Of a stretch of DNA of 64,000 bases, positions 47,296 through 59,413 are shown piece after piece (positions within the stretch are counted from its first letter, which is position 1; the number at the start of each line of letters is the position of its first letter). The notes beneath the pieces were generated by a model. The model had not been told where the DNA came from, did no database searches, and saw only the letters and a list, made by a program, of their open reading frames with translations. A program made the position numbers and the translations under genes. Source of the stretch: Syncephalastrum monosporum B8922 (Eukaryota > Mucoromycota > Mucoromycetes > Mucorales > Syncephalastraceae); assembly GCA_000697355.1 (NCBI GenBank), contig JNEN01001252.1, positions 62,001 to 126,000 on the forward strand. Reading direction: 5' to 3'.

Positions 47296-47862
47296 TTAGA
47301 CAGTGTCAACGTCAAAGAGGGCCTTCTTGAGTTCTTCGCTATCATGGTCGAAGCGAAGACCGGTCTGGAATGCTTCGGCAGCTTCGTTGGCGCGTCCCAT
47401 GCCGTAGAGCGCCTTGCCCTTGCGGAACCAGCCCTTGCTCCACTCGCGTTTCAGCCGCGTCACCATTTCAGCATCCACTAGCGCATCGACGTAATTGTCG
47501 AGGGCAAGATGAGCCGCGGATCGGTTGCTCAGGATAGTGGACTGCTCTTCACGGACATACTGGAAGGCGAGCGGCTCCCAAAGAGGGCGAGATGACGACA
47601 GATCGACGGCCATGGTATAGAACCGGATGGCTTCCTGATAGTTGTTGGCCTTGAAGTATTTGTTGCCTTCTTCCTTGAGTCGGTTCACCTGCGCATTGCG
47701 CACCGGGTTGGGCTGGTTCGGTGGTGGTAATTCCTTGACCTGTTTCAGCGTAGCAGCCAGTGCGTTGTGTGCAGTCCAGTCCACGCCACAGTCGCCGCAC
47801 TTCTCGGTCGAATGTGCCTTGCAAAAGATCTTTTCGCCGTCATTCGATACACACACGTCCAT
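47296..47862 (-). CDS. Sec72-like TPR protein of the ER post-translational translocon
   Basis: Fungal Sec72 binds cytosolic Hsp70 beside Sec63/Sec62/Sec71 and helps feed proteins into the ER. A single exon of 188 residues. The N-terminus has a Cys/His cluster (FCKAHSTEKCGDCGVDW), common in Sec72 relatives outside yeast. A Pro-rich linker (ELPPPNQPNP) leads to TPR units: RLKEEGNKYFKANNYQEAIR, SSSRPLWEP...YVREEQSTILSNRSAAHLAL, and SKGWFRKGKALYGMGRANEA. The 'RP-WEP...REE-S-LLSNR' block is specific to Sec72 among TPR proteins. The ATG at 47862 follows an acceptor-like CTACAG, so a non-coding first exon is possible. Confidence 0.85.
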   Translation of the reverse strand: MDVCVSNDGEKIFCKAHSTEKCGDCGVDWTAHNALAATLKQVKELPPPNQPNPVRNAQVNRLKEEGNKYFKANNYQEAIRFYTMAVDLSSSRPLWEPLAFQYVREEQSTILSNRSAAHLALDNYVDALVDAEMVTRLKREWSKGWFRKGKALYGMGRANEAAEAFQTGLRFDHDSEELKKALFDVDTV

Positions 47863-50800
47863 TCTGTAGTCGTATAATTATTAAACTGAAAATAAAAGAA
47901 AGGGAACGACGAAATATAGAAGAATGAGGTCGCTTTTTCTTGTGCCACTATGACACTATGTGCGTGTCCCTGTTTGAGCGGCCCATTGACTGGATTCCAT
48001 ACCCCGCCCTAGCATCCGCTTGGCTCTGTATCCCTTCGCAATACCAACTGGACTGGGAATGTGGAAGCAATATATAGACATAGACATAGGCGTAGGTATA
48101 TATTCTAGCTTGTGGTTTCAAAAGCAGGTATTCTTCATACTTGTTTACTCATGATGTGATTGCAGACATATGTGTAAACTTCCATGCAGGTACGTTCCTC
48201 TACCATATTTGACTATGTAAGAAGCTAGTTTTTCTGCAGCTTTACCCTTTGAATCAATGCAAAGTCACGCCCTACACCCTATTTTTGCTGGAATGTCTTT
48301 CCTGGATAGTCAGTCATCTAAGAGATGTCTGCCGTCTGGTAGCGTCCGTATGCCTACAAACGCCGTGTGACCAAGTTTCATACATTACTGTGGACAGACT
48401 CAATATTAATTGTGATGACATACTTCTCTTACTCGATTCCGGCTGACCATCTAGGTCTTCATATATTAAACAAGTACTGTAGTAAGCAAAACATACATGT
48501 ATTCGTACTGCAGATGCACAGCTAATGCCTGAGTATTCACGTGACCCGGACGAAATTAGTATGTATACAAGAATATGTATTTGGCAAAATGGGGTTAGTT
48601 AAGGAGTGCTAGTAGATCTCTGTAAAGGACTTGATCAACAGGTGAGGTATGATAAGGGAAAATGAGCATTGAGCAATCATGGATAAAAGAAGAAGCAGCG
48701 ACTAATGTAACGGAATGATTTCTAAAAGGCTTATTTTTTTTATTATCATTGAACGAGTTCTGACGAGCATATAGTTCTGTAATGAGATCGAACAAGTTCT
48801 GACAAACTGGTTTTTCCATAATGAGCTTGGACGAGTTTTGGATTACGAATCGACAAGTTTCTTTCCCAAGTGATGTCTAAATGCCCCGTTCCCCGAGTGC
48901 CGTTGCCTGCTTCCCATAACTAGGTCCTGTAACTGCAGGCAAGCGTTAACAGTCTCCAAAGCGATATTAAACACAGACAAGAAGAGTATTCGGTAGGACT
49001 TGCATCATGCATCATCTTCAAACCGTAATTTCGTCAGACGAGCTCAATTTTATACTCTTCATGGTTCATTATAAAGCAGCACAGCACAGGAATGTGAGAG
49101 CATCGCCTTAGCGATCGACAATAGAAGACTTCTCGATACTAGATAATAGCTTGTAATATGCTGCCCTGATTAGTCTCTGACGGGTATGTCTTGTTTTCGA
49201 CTGCACCTTAGTCTACATTAGAAATTATGCAACAGGGCTGTAGAAATCGATTGTCGTAATGTAAAGAATATCGCATGTGGCATAGTGTTTCTTTTGCTGG
49301 GTCGCGAGAGGTCGACCTTGGTCTTGGACAAAGGACTGATATAGTAAAAGCAAAGCGTTGATACTACCCAGCACTGCCGGTGAACGCAGCAAAGAAAAAA
49401 TAATGCAAATAGGTGACAGAGGATGCTATGTCCGTGCGATAACATAAGAAGGTTCAGGGTGAAAAAAATAACAAGTGTTAAATCGGTCTACTGCGTCAAT
49501 GTAACCCCGTATTTAGTCCTCCTGCTTTATATTTTTTCGTTTGCTTTTTGCTTTTTGCTTATTGTATTTTGCTTATTGCTTCTATTCCGGCCACGTACAG
49601 TATGCATTGTGTTATGGGTACGTAACTATCCACTCAATGAGTGAGTAAAATCATCAGATGGACATATACGTCACTCAGCGCCCGCGTCCCAGGGGATATT
49701 TTATTCAAAAACACGGCCCTGATTTGACGGACACCGCCACCAGGGTCTATTCTCCCTTTTATTTCCCATATTGGGATTTGTACCACCAAAGACCTTTACC
49801 AATTGACTTGCTTCTCCGGCTTCCATCGCGCGGAGCGCATTGTTTTCAGATCGGCTTACCCCGCTGCACATAATGATCAGATGCGCTCTATCTTTAGTCA
49901 CAATTGACATTCGTAGTGAGCGTGAACGTGGGCACCTTCCGTCTCTTATCAGCGCTATATATATGTATATTACATACATGCTAAGCTACCATTGACGGAA
50001 TAGAGGAGAAGGAGTGCTTCCGTATGTTCAGTACTCGATTATGAAAAGAGAGAATGGAAGAGCGCCGATGCAAGTGCTTATGCAGGAATATGAAGACGGT
50101 AGATTGCATTAGACTACACCGCGAAATATCGTTCAGAGAATCAGACTAATAGTCTCTGCTCTAATGGACACAAGGAAAATCTTCAGGAGAGCATGCACCC
50201 TCGGTCAATGTTAGTTTCGTCTCAGCAGCTCCGACATGCGACGCGCGTTTAGCCTTTGATTTTCCCCAGCCCAGGTAAAATACTAACACACGAAGCGATA
50301 CACACAAAAATAGAAGACTGACACGATCCAAGCCCATGGCTCGTACACATTAGTTCTGTCATGTGTCTTTCCAGCTACGAAAGCCCACTTTACTCTGCGA
50401 AACATATCATAGTTCCATACGTTCTTTGTTTCCGTACATTCTTTGACACATACAATAAATATGACAGTATCACCTCGTCACCTTTGCATTGCGTCGCACG
50501 GATGATGTGTACTACCTTTGTACGTTTTTTAATGGACCGATCGCTCACACACAAGAACCTAAACAGTCATCAAGCAAGAATTGCCTACCTAAATTAGCCG
50601 CGCGTTATTCACCTATGCTCGTCTTCATCATGACGGGAGCTGAGCACAAGTGAGAAGGTGGATGTTTACACGCCTTAGATGCGAGAATGAGAAGATGTAA
50701 ACAATGATCACACATTCGCATCGTGTTATCAAAACACTGCAGAGAACCTGCAGCCCTTGTTTACATGCATCGCCTCACCACAAATAGTTGATGGAGGCTG

Positions 50801-52127
50801 AGTCACGCGGATTCCGGTAGTGTCCAGACTTCTATAGACGTGGTGTGCTTGTATGCTGAAGTGTGCACCAGGAAGAGGGGGGATAAGTAAAAAAGAAGGA
50901 TCTGTTGACGCATTCACATACATGTACCTTGCCGCACATGTCTTTTTCACACGCATACCATGAGCGTCGGCCTTGGTCTATAGGTGAGTCTGCCCCCCTG
51001 CACTTCCGTGAGTATATCGATGCCTCCGTGGAACATGAAAAAGTCAATTGCTGAACCCGCCTTTCGATTGCATTTATCTTTGTTCAACCTTTGGGTTATA
51101 CAACATATTCTGCAAAGACGACACAGTCTCAACAAAAGAGAGAGAGATAAAAATCCTTACAATAGCTGATTATCGAATGACATGCACATTATCGTGCAGG
51201 ATACCGCCTAAAAAGGTGAACCTATCAAAACATGGACGATCGTTTCCATGTTGCCCCTCTTTCCTTTTTGCGCGCCGCCCACAAAAAACGGGACAACAAC
51301 AATGCAAACCCAAGGATTTTAAAAAAGTCGTAAAGATTCACACCAGAGGTATGTTTTTTGTGGTACGTCAGACAGGGTAATGTGGGATGTGTGTCTATTT
51401 TTGCCAGAAAAGGGCGATAGGAGCGCAGCTTCAACTCGAGTGACCTCACGTGTGGGCACACAGCGCATTAGAGGTCACGAAAACACAGCTAAAAATACAG
51501 CATACTTTTTGCTGCGTACAGCAAAAATAACGGGAAACAAAAAGTATTACGTTGACAAATATGGCACCCAATTGAAACCGGGAAATCGCTTCGCCTGTTT
51601 CGCAAATTACAATGCCTTACAGAAATGAAAGAAAAAAGGAAAAACTAGTCGGCGAAAGAAAAAAAAAAGTGGCTCAAAGTGGTTGCACATCAGCCAAGAG
51701 AAACGCACAGGAAGCAAAAGTATAAAACTTTACTCCTGGACAGGTTAGACGCGGTCCATGGTCCGTGGAGGACTGGCATAAACAAGGACTAGGCAAATAA
51801 AAGTACCCGCTTAAACGCACAAAAGGAGATCAGCGGCAGGCAGTGGAGACATAGTGACCCCCGCCCCGAAAAAAAAAGTCCCCTTCTCCAGGAACAGTGT
51901 CTCACTGACAGGGACGCGTGTGCCTCTGTGTGTGCGCGCGCATTCAGTCGCTCCACACATTCTTTTTATGTACTTGAGTTGCCGCACGCGGGGCGGGAGA
52001 AACGGACAATAGATATATATATAAGCCTTTACTATTTTTTCTCTTCGCTCATTTCCTTTCTTCCTCTTCTTCCTTACCCTCCTCCCTCGTTCCCTCTTTC
52101 ATCGCTTTTTCGTTTCAATTCTTTGTC
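47863..52127. other. Large gene-poor region upstream of CotH
   Basis: About 4.3 kb, AT-rich, with no frame over 110 codons and no family signature. It holds low-complexity patches such as TTTTTGC/TTATTGC repeats at 49533-49580 and the CotH promoter, including TATATATATAA at 52014-52024, 104 bp before the CotH ATG. It may contain decayed mobile sequence; I could not identify ends or repeats by eye. Confidence 0.5.
52014..52024 (+). promoter_or_regulatory. TATA box of the CotH gene
   Basis: TATATATATAA 104 bp upstream of the CotH start codon, followed by a long C/T-rich leader (52030-52120). Confidence 0.5.
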
Positions 52128-54187
52128 ATGAAAAAAGCGTTCCTCCTTCTGGCTGCATGCCAGCAGCTCGCAATGGCTGCGACAGTGGGTTTCCGTGTCA
52201 TTGCGCCGAACGGCACCGACGTCCAAGTATCTATTAATGGACAGCAAACCAAGCTGAACGCACAAGATGCGGATGTGCCTTACTTTACTGGACAGGCCGA
52301 CCTTCCGGCCAATGCGAAGTACAAGGTTAGTTAATCAGTCGATAGTCCACGAATGACTGCCGATAAGACCGTATGTGTACTCACACGCCTATCTGCGCCC
52401 AATTGCTCCCATCATCATCAGTACGTCGTTAATGGACAGGCTGAATCGTTTGACCGTACCTTGGACGGTGGCCGAACCAATACCCGCAACGACTTCTATA
52501 ACCGGCAAGTAACTTATGCCAATATCCCACAACTTCCCTCGCCCATCCCAGATAATGTAAGCTACTTGCGTCCCTCTTTGTGCCAATGCTAAGCTCAATC
52601 GATTGATAGGCCTGGACTCGCGGTGGCGCTGAAGCATCCATGTGGGACATCAATTATATCCCGTCCGTCTTCATTACGGGCGACCCAACTGAGGTCGACA
52701 ACCTCGTCAAGAACGTACCCAAAACCACAGTAAGCGCCAAGTTTACGTTCATTGGCTCTGAGGATGTGCAAGTGTTTAATGTAAGTCGAATGCACGCGCA
52801 AGCTATCAGTGTGTATACTTACGGATGCATTCAATTAGAACTGTACCTTCGGCATCCACGGTGCAGGCAAGAAGCACAACAATGCCAAACAAAGCTGGCA
52901 GTGGAGTCTGCCCGAAGGTCAATATATCGGCAACCGAAACTACATCAAAATCCGCCACATGGAAGAGGACCCGACTCAGATGCGCGAGAAGCTCTATGCT
53001 GACATTCTCCAAGCCATGGGCACCTACTCGAACCGGGCCAACATGATCCGCTTCTTCATCAACGGTCAAGGCTTTGGCACCTTTAACATGCTCGATGACG
53101 TACCCCAATACTCTTACATCCGCGCCATGTTCTATGATGGAAAGCCACCGCAGCAGATGGGCCCCTTGTTTGATGGCGCCTCAGGAGCCAGCTTCCAATA
53201 CTCTTCCAATCCGGACGACTATTCCTCCTGGATTCCGAACCCGTCTAGCCCCGAGGACTACACTGCCCTCAACTCGATCTCTCAGCTCCTCAATCAGACG
53301 AACACACAAGACGACGGTCAGCTGCAGACCTTGGCCAAGTCCTTTGAAATTGACCACTTTTTGCGCTTCATGGTCATGGAATACCTCACCGGCTCCTGGG
53401 ACGGCTACTGGATGGAGCAAACCAACGATGGCGCGTACAAGGACCCCACCAACAATGGCACATGGTACTACCTCGGCCAGGACTACGATGCCACCTTTGG
53501 CGTCAACCTCGACGTGCCCGAGGGCAAGGACTTTGTCAGCGTCTCCTACACCCAGTTCCCGCAGCGCTACCCGGGCGCCGTCATGATCAACAAGCTTCTC
53601 GAGAATGCCAACATCAAGACCAAGTTTGAGACGTACCTCAAGAACACGACCGAGATTTTGTTCAACAATTATACCCTGACCAACCGCGTCCTGGCCTACC
53701 ACGACTTTCTGCTGCCTGACCTGGCCTGGGATCGCTCGATCGTGCAGCAATCACCTGGCATCAACTATGGCTGGACTTTTGATATGGTTACGCAGAACCT
53801 GTGGCAAGGCGTCTCGGGCACCAACGCAGAAGCACCTGGTGGCGCCAACCAGTGGGGCCTCCTCGAGTGGGTGGTCGCCAAGAGCCAGGCCGTCGCCAAA
53901 GAATTCAACATCCAGATCGTGACCCATCCTGTCCTCCCTGCTTCTTCTTCAGCTGCCTCGTCGGCGGCGGCTTCCACCGGCGCCTCTTCCACTGGATCCC
54001 ACCCCACCAGTTCCATGTCGGGCGTGGAGGCCTCTGGCGGTGAACAGTCCGCAGCTGCTTTGAACGCACGTGCTGCTTGGACCAGCGTGGCAGGCTTGGC
54101 CGTTGGCTTGATTGCCTTCTTGGTAAGTTTCTAATACACATGACTTTGTCCCGTCCTTCTCACAATTTCCGTTTGTAGTCCCTGTAG
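52128..54187 (+). CDS. CotH-family surface protein (kinase-like fold), GPI-anchored
   Basis: Homologue of bacterial spore-coat kinase CotH; in Mucorales the family occurs on the spore surface, and some members bind host receptors during mucormycosis. Five exons, 52128-52325, 52422-52556, 52610-52780, 52839-54122 and 54179-54187, give 598 residues. A signal peptide (MKKAFLLLAACQQLAMA) is followed by an N-terminal beta domain (to about residue 170), then the CotH domain with NCTFGIHGAGKKHNN, FFINGQGFGTFNMLDDV, DHFLRFMVMEYLTGSWDGYW, the family's NDGAYKDP loop and YLGQDYDATFGV (metal/ATP-site Asp). The tail is Ser/Ala/Thr-rich and ends in a hydrophobic GPI signal whose last two residues come from a three-codon final exon. 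The loop corresponding to the described Mucorales 'CotH motif' is present but not identical. Which paralogue it is, and whether it has any role in virulence, cannot be told from sequence. Confidence 0.93.
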
Positions 54188-54264
54188 GTCTCCCCCTCCC
54201 ATTTATTTGTAGCGCCTGTAGAAGTAATCCTCTCTCTTTTAAAATAATATCACACACACTTTAT

Positions 54265-55217
54265 TCAAAACAGATTATTCTGATTATGGTGTTGCTGCTG
54301 GTGCTGCTGTTGTTGTTGCTGTCTCACTTGTGCAGCCGAAGGCGGAGGGGGAATCAAAGGTACAAGACCGGGCGAACCGGACGAAGAGGATGAGGAGGAG
54401 GACGATGCAGCAGGACGGGGACGGTTACTGCGCTTGGCACCGACGTTGCCAATGTTGATGCTGATTGTCTGTCCTTCTTTGAGACTGTAATCCTTCTTGG
54501 GTTCTGTTTCGCTGTGTACTGCGCGGTTGGCCGCCTTTTTCTCAGCGTCCACTTGCCTGTAAAGAGACATGGATATCAATGCCTGCTTGCTTTGGCCTCA
54601 AAGATCCACGACTTACTTTGTAAAGTCCTGCAGAGCCACATTGAAATCAAATGCATCGCTTCGCTCTTGGAAGCCCATGCCGATAAATGCATGTCGACCT
54701 TCAGTAAGGAAACAAGAAATTAGTAAAATATCCTTAGATCTGCTGGATATATCGTCTCACCTTCATGCTCGATCTTCAAGACAAAGTAACGACTCGAGTC
54801 GAGAACAGGCTCGACAGAGTTGGATGCGGGATCGTAAGGACATAAGGCAAAAAGCTCACCTAGAAGGAGTTTGAGCCTATGTAAGAACAATACAACGTAC
54901 CCAGACTTACCTGTGTTGCTGTCTTCCAAGACCACTTTGCAGGTCTGTCCTTTGCTAATAACACGCAGACGGCCCTTCCAGAGGAACGAATTACCCAAGT
55001 CGCCCCATTCGGCTGCTCTGAAGCACTCATCATGAGTCCATTAGGGTACTATTGGGAGCAGAAACTCACCGGTAGCCGCGCGCAGCTGTTCGTGGGGGTA
55101 TCCTGTAGACTAAGCATATGCAGAGGAAGCGTTAAGAGCTGATTGAGGTGGAGAAGGAGTAGGTTTACCAAAGCATTCGCGAATGACGAGCAGGACACTT
55201 TCGTAGTCTGTGTCCAT
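54265..55217 (-). CDS. NECAP-like clathrin adaptor accessory protein
   Basis: NECAP binds the AP-2 (and AP-1) complex through a PH-like PHear domain and regulates clathrin-coat assembly. About five exons, roughly 240 residues (estimate). The spliced start reads [20 protein letters not shown], followed by [66 protein letters not shown] and [20 protein letters not shown], the full PHear signature. The tail contains [13 protein letters not shown], the conserved downstream motif, then poly-Ser, Pro and poly-Gln/His runs encoded by CAGCAG/CTGCTG-type repeats (54290-54420). A Trp-x-x-Phe motif typical of animal NECAP tails is not seen. Its stop lies 78 bp beyond the convergent CotH stop. Confidence 0.92.
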
Positions 55218-55568
55218 AATTCAAGAAACCGTGAATTGCCCAAATTGACTCTCTCTCCAAAAACCCAATCACAAGCCCGCTTTCCAAAAGCTTTACTTCC
55301 TTTCTTCATGATACTCTGTTGTGTATTCCTCCCGCTTCCAATCTCTCCACCCACTGAAGCCCCGTTTCTCCAATATCCTTATCAAATAAAATAGGTGTTT
55401 TATCTGTGAGTAGCCACGCTGAATCCGCTTTCTTATCAGCCTTGTTCCTGCGCGATGGATTACCGTAGGAGCAGTTCCTGAAGGTGGCGCTACAGCGCCA
55501 TGTCGATGCTTCTTACTCCGTCAACCAAAAGAATGAGGTATTATATTTTTATTCTTTCTTCTATATCT
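55218..55568. other. Short intergenic region between two same-strand genes
   Basis: About 350 bp holding the NECAP promoter and the AMMECR1 3' UTR. No gene. Confidence 0.6.
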
Positions 55569-56292
<724 letters not shown>

Positions 56293-56796
56293 TCTATAGG
56301 AAGGATGGAAAAAGAGAAGAAAGAACCGCGAAAAGGAGCATGAGTGGGGGGAAAGGTGGGGCGGATTCGGACACCGCGCTCACAAACACACATAATCTCT
56401 CGTCTCTCGTCTATTCTGGGCCCACTCAAAAAAAGTGTTTTCTCACTGATATCATCCCAGGCGCAGGGTAACGTGATTCATGCAGCAGCAGAACCTCATG
56501 CTAATAATGTGCGTGCCTTACTTTCTCACGACACGCATCCATCATGGATCTCAACATTGTACTTTTTGGCAGTGCCTGAAAACCAAGGTGTTCTTTGTAT
56601 AGATCATTATATCCTAAATTTTTGGCCAGAGATGGGCCCAAAAATCATACAGACTTTTTCGTCTGTTTCTCGCAATCAAGCCCGACAAGTCCACCAATAA
56701 AAGCGGTGAAAGTGTCACCACTTCCTCTCGCTTTTTTTCTTTCCCCATAATTTCTTCTTCCCTACCTTTCTGAAGTATCAAACTTACACACCTACC
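56293..56796. other. Divergent intergenic region, AMMECR1 and cysteine dioxygenase promoters
   Basis: About 500 bp. A 118-codon frame (56344-56700) has no family signature. The 90 bp before the cysteine dioxygenase ATG are C/T-rich. Confidence 0.55.
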
Positions 56797-57872
56797 ATGT
56801 CACCTTCCAAGTTTCCCCAGATCCCTTTCACCCTGGATGCTCTTGTGTCCGAAATCCACTCCATCTTGGGCCCCGACGGCGGTCTCGACTCGGAGCATAT
56901 CGACCACCGTGAGATCATGGCTCTCATGGAGGAGTACAACTCCAAAGCGACCGACTGGAGCAAGTATGCCATCTTTGACGAGTCACGCGCATATACTCGC
57001 AATCTCGTCGACGATGGTAACGGAAAGGTACGTCTTTTGTTCCTTTACCGGCTCGTCCAAATGCTTATCGACGCTGTCTTATCGACGCTCGTCGTCGTGG
57101 CCATGGTCGTAGTCGTAGTCGTAGTTGTTGTAGTCGTCGTTATGTGAATACTAACTTTTGACTTCCCCTTTTTCTCATCAGTTCAACTTGATGATTCTCG
57201 CCTGGACGCAGGGACAGAAGAGGTAGGTTTTCGCTTCGTTTCCGTTTCGCTTCGTCTTTTTTCTTCCTTTGCCGTATAAAAGTGTCTGTTCGTTTGTGCT
57301 CTGTTTGTCTCATGCTCGTCGTTTTCATTCGCGCTGTGTTCAGTCCAATTCATGATCATTCTGGTTCGCACTGTATCATGAAGATACTGGATGGCGAGCT
57401 GCAGGAGACCCAGTACGAGTGGCCCTCCATGTCAGGCGATGGTGGTGCTCCTTTGTCCGATATCACGGAGAGCGTCGACCACGCAGGTCCTCTATCTGAT
57501 GACCAAAACAAAAACAATCCGCTCGTCGTCACCCAGCAGACAGTGTTACGGCCCAATGAGGTCGCTTACATCAATGGTATGACGCTGAGTTGTTGTGCGC
57601 CCGCCCCCAACCCCGTTTCTCCGTGGGACAGGGGTTTTGGAGTCGATGTTTGGACGTCGTGCTAATGACTTGCGTACTTTCCTATACTTTGTGTATGTGT
57701 AGACTCCATCGGTCTCCATCGTATCGCCAACCATAGCGTTTCCAAGGGTGCCGTCTCCCTCCATCTGTACACACCGCCCTATCAGGTCTGCAAAACGTTC
57801 GAAGAGAAGACCGGCCGGGCTCGGAGTAGTGGAAAGTGTGGCTTTTACTCTGTCAAGGGCAAGAAGTGTTGA
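56797..57872 (+). CDS. Cysteine dioxygenase
   Basis: Non-heme iron enzyme that oxidises cysteine to cysteine sulfinate, opening sulfur catabolism and taurine/hypotaurine routes. Four exons, 56797-57027, 57182-57222, 57344-57576 and 57703-57872, give 224 residues. The cupin motif [10 protein letters not shown] contains two of the three iron-binding His and the Cys of the Cys-Tyr crosslink; the partner Tyr lies in SLHLYTPPY and the third His in [11 protein letters not shown]. The N-terminus ([36 protein letters not shown]) and [13 protein letters not shown] match eukaryotic enzymes. Compared with mammalian enzymes there is an insert between LQETQYEWP and VVTQQTVL (residues about 135-160). Loss of any intron would break the frame. 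Confidence 0.95.
57090..57141. repeat. GTC/GTA/GTT trinucleotide repeat in cysteine dioxygenase intron 1
   Basis: An imperfect run of GTN triplets inside the 154-bp intron. It is translatable as poly-Val and could mislead gene models. Confidence 0.85.
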
Positions 57873-59091
57873 ATAAAGCGAGCGTTGTTATGGATACCAC
57901 TTTGAACAAAGCGAAAGCTGAGAAAGAAGAAGGCAAATGCGTTTCTGCAGCCCCGCATTCTCTTTTTATTCCTCTCGTATCTTCATGGTCCAGTCGTATA
58001 CCTTGACGATGGCGAAATCGTTCTCGTTTGTGATTGGCTAAACCCCAAGCCCTTTTTGCTCTCACGCAATTCTCCCATTTGCGTACTAGCGCCGCCTGAA
58101 AAAATTCTTTTTGCGTGATCACGCTGGATCCGGATGATGTGAGCCGGTCTGCCGATATGCGTCCTTTCGTTTTTTACAGGTCACCCCAGACAGCTGTGTA
58201 GCTGTCACCTCGTCGCTGTTTATTAGGGGATATATTACTGTGGACAGAATGTCCTTAGAACTGTAGATTTACGACGTGTGTGTCGTCATCGAAACTGGCC
58301 CGCTTCATGAACGTGCATCCTGGCGAACTTGCCTGATATGTAGAACAGTAAATAGTGTACCCATAAGCGTGTATGCGTAGAGTTTAAAATATGTTTCTGG
58401 TGATATCGAGTGACTCTTTGACCACGCTGTTCATTCGTTTTACTTTTTAATGTACATTTGGGAGCTGGTGTCGCACAAGAAGAAATATTCTGCAGTCTAC
58501 GCAGAAAAAAGGAGAGACTCTGGCATGCTATCCTTAATAGACAGAATTTCAGAAAGGAAGAGCCCTTGACAAGATTACCACGCCAAATATTTCCCATAAT
58601 GTGCGTATACATTCGTCACATGTTACCTGTTTATTTAAATTTTGAGTCTACTGGTGCGGCTCAGGGCAGCTATATAACTGTAGAGCAAGCAGGAAGAGGT
58701 CTCCGGTTGCTCCGGCATAACTGAGGCTAAGGACCATTTTAGATCATATAGTGAGACACATCTTGGGACGTAATTCACGGCATGAGCACGTTGTGTGGAT
58801 GAATCAACAGTGACGCTATATGCATACCGTATACTAGCCGGACCCGCATTATACAGGGGCACATCCTCTACGCTAACTGTATGTCTAGGGGCCTGGATAG
58901 AATAAAATAAATTCTATTTGTATAGGGACTCACTCATCTAATGCATTAAGGTATCGTAAAAGGTACAATGAATTTGTTTCGTGTCTTTTGCAATGTATTG
59001 ACACTGTGTGTCCCCTGGTATATAAAGCTACATTAGATGAAGGCACCAGGCTTTTCTTTCTACAACCATTATTTCACTTCAATCCTCAACA
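57873..59091. other. Gene-poor region with promoter of the small secreted peptide gene
   Basis: No supported gene in about 1.2 kb. TATATAAAG at 59019-59027 lies 65-73 bp before the next ATG. Confidence 0.55.
59019..59027 (+). promoter_or_regulatory. TATA box of the second small secreted peptide gene
   Basis: TATATAAAG, 65-73 bp upstream of the ATG at 59092, followed by a C/T-rich initiator region (59050-59080). Confidence 0.55.
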
Positions 59092-59413
59092 ATGCGCTTT
59101 TCTATCACACTTGTCGCTGCTGCCTTATTGTTGGCTTCTCCGTTGAACGCTGCTCCGGCCGGAAATGCTCCCCTTCCCAGCGACAGCAGTATGTTTAAGA
59201 TGGTCGATACTTACTTGAGTGTATTAATATGTGTTTTTTTCAGACAACAGCGGCCTGGCGAAAAGAGACTTCCTGGAGACCCTGTTCAATAACGTCGCTC
59301 AATGTATCCGCGAAGAGTGCTCCGAGTTCACGGACCAAGATGAAAAGATCAAATGTGCAAATGAACGATGCACGTTTGAGAAAATATTCAAAGGAAACCA
59401 AGGAGGACAATAG
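59092..59413 (+). CDS. Small secreted four-cysteine protein precursor with Kex2 site
   Basis: Two exons, 59092-59188 and 59244-59413, give 88 residues. The start MRFSITLVAAALLLASPLNA is a strong signal peptide; a short Pro/Ser pro-region (APAGNAPLPSDSNNSG) ends in LAKR, a Kex2 site. The mature part of about 48 residues is charged and helix-prone, with four Cys arranged C-x4-C, eleven residues, C-x4-C (CIREEC ... CANERC), suggesting two helices tied by two disulfides. It ends in a polar Gly/Gln tail. Family unknown. It shares the signal/pro-region/KR layout, the MRF start and a TATA promoter with the gene at 16677-16889, but not the mature sequence. Effector, antimicrobial or signalling roles are all possible. 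Confidence 0.8.

Noticed and set aside
55365..55385. ATATCCTTAT as another U12 donor
   Set aside because: It lies in an intergenic region upstream of minus-strand genes with no plus-strand coding exon.
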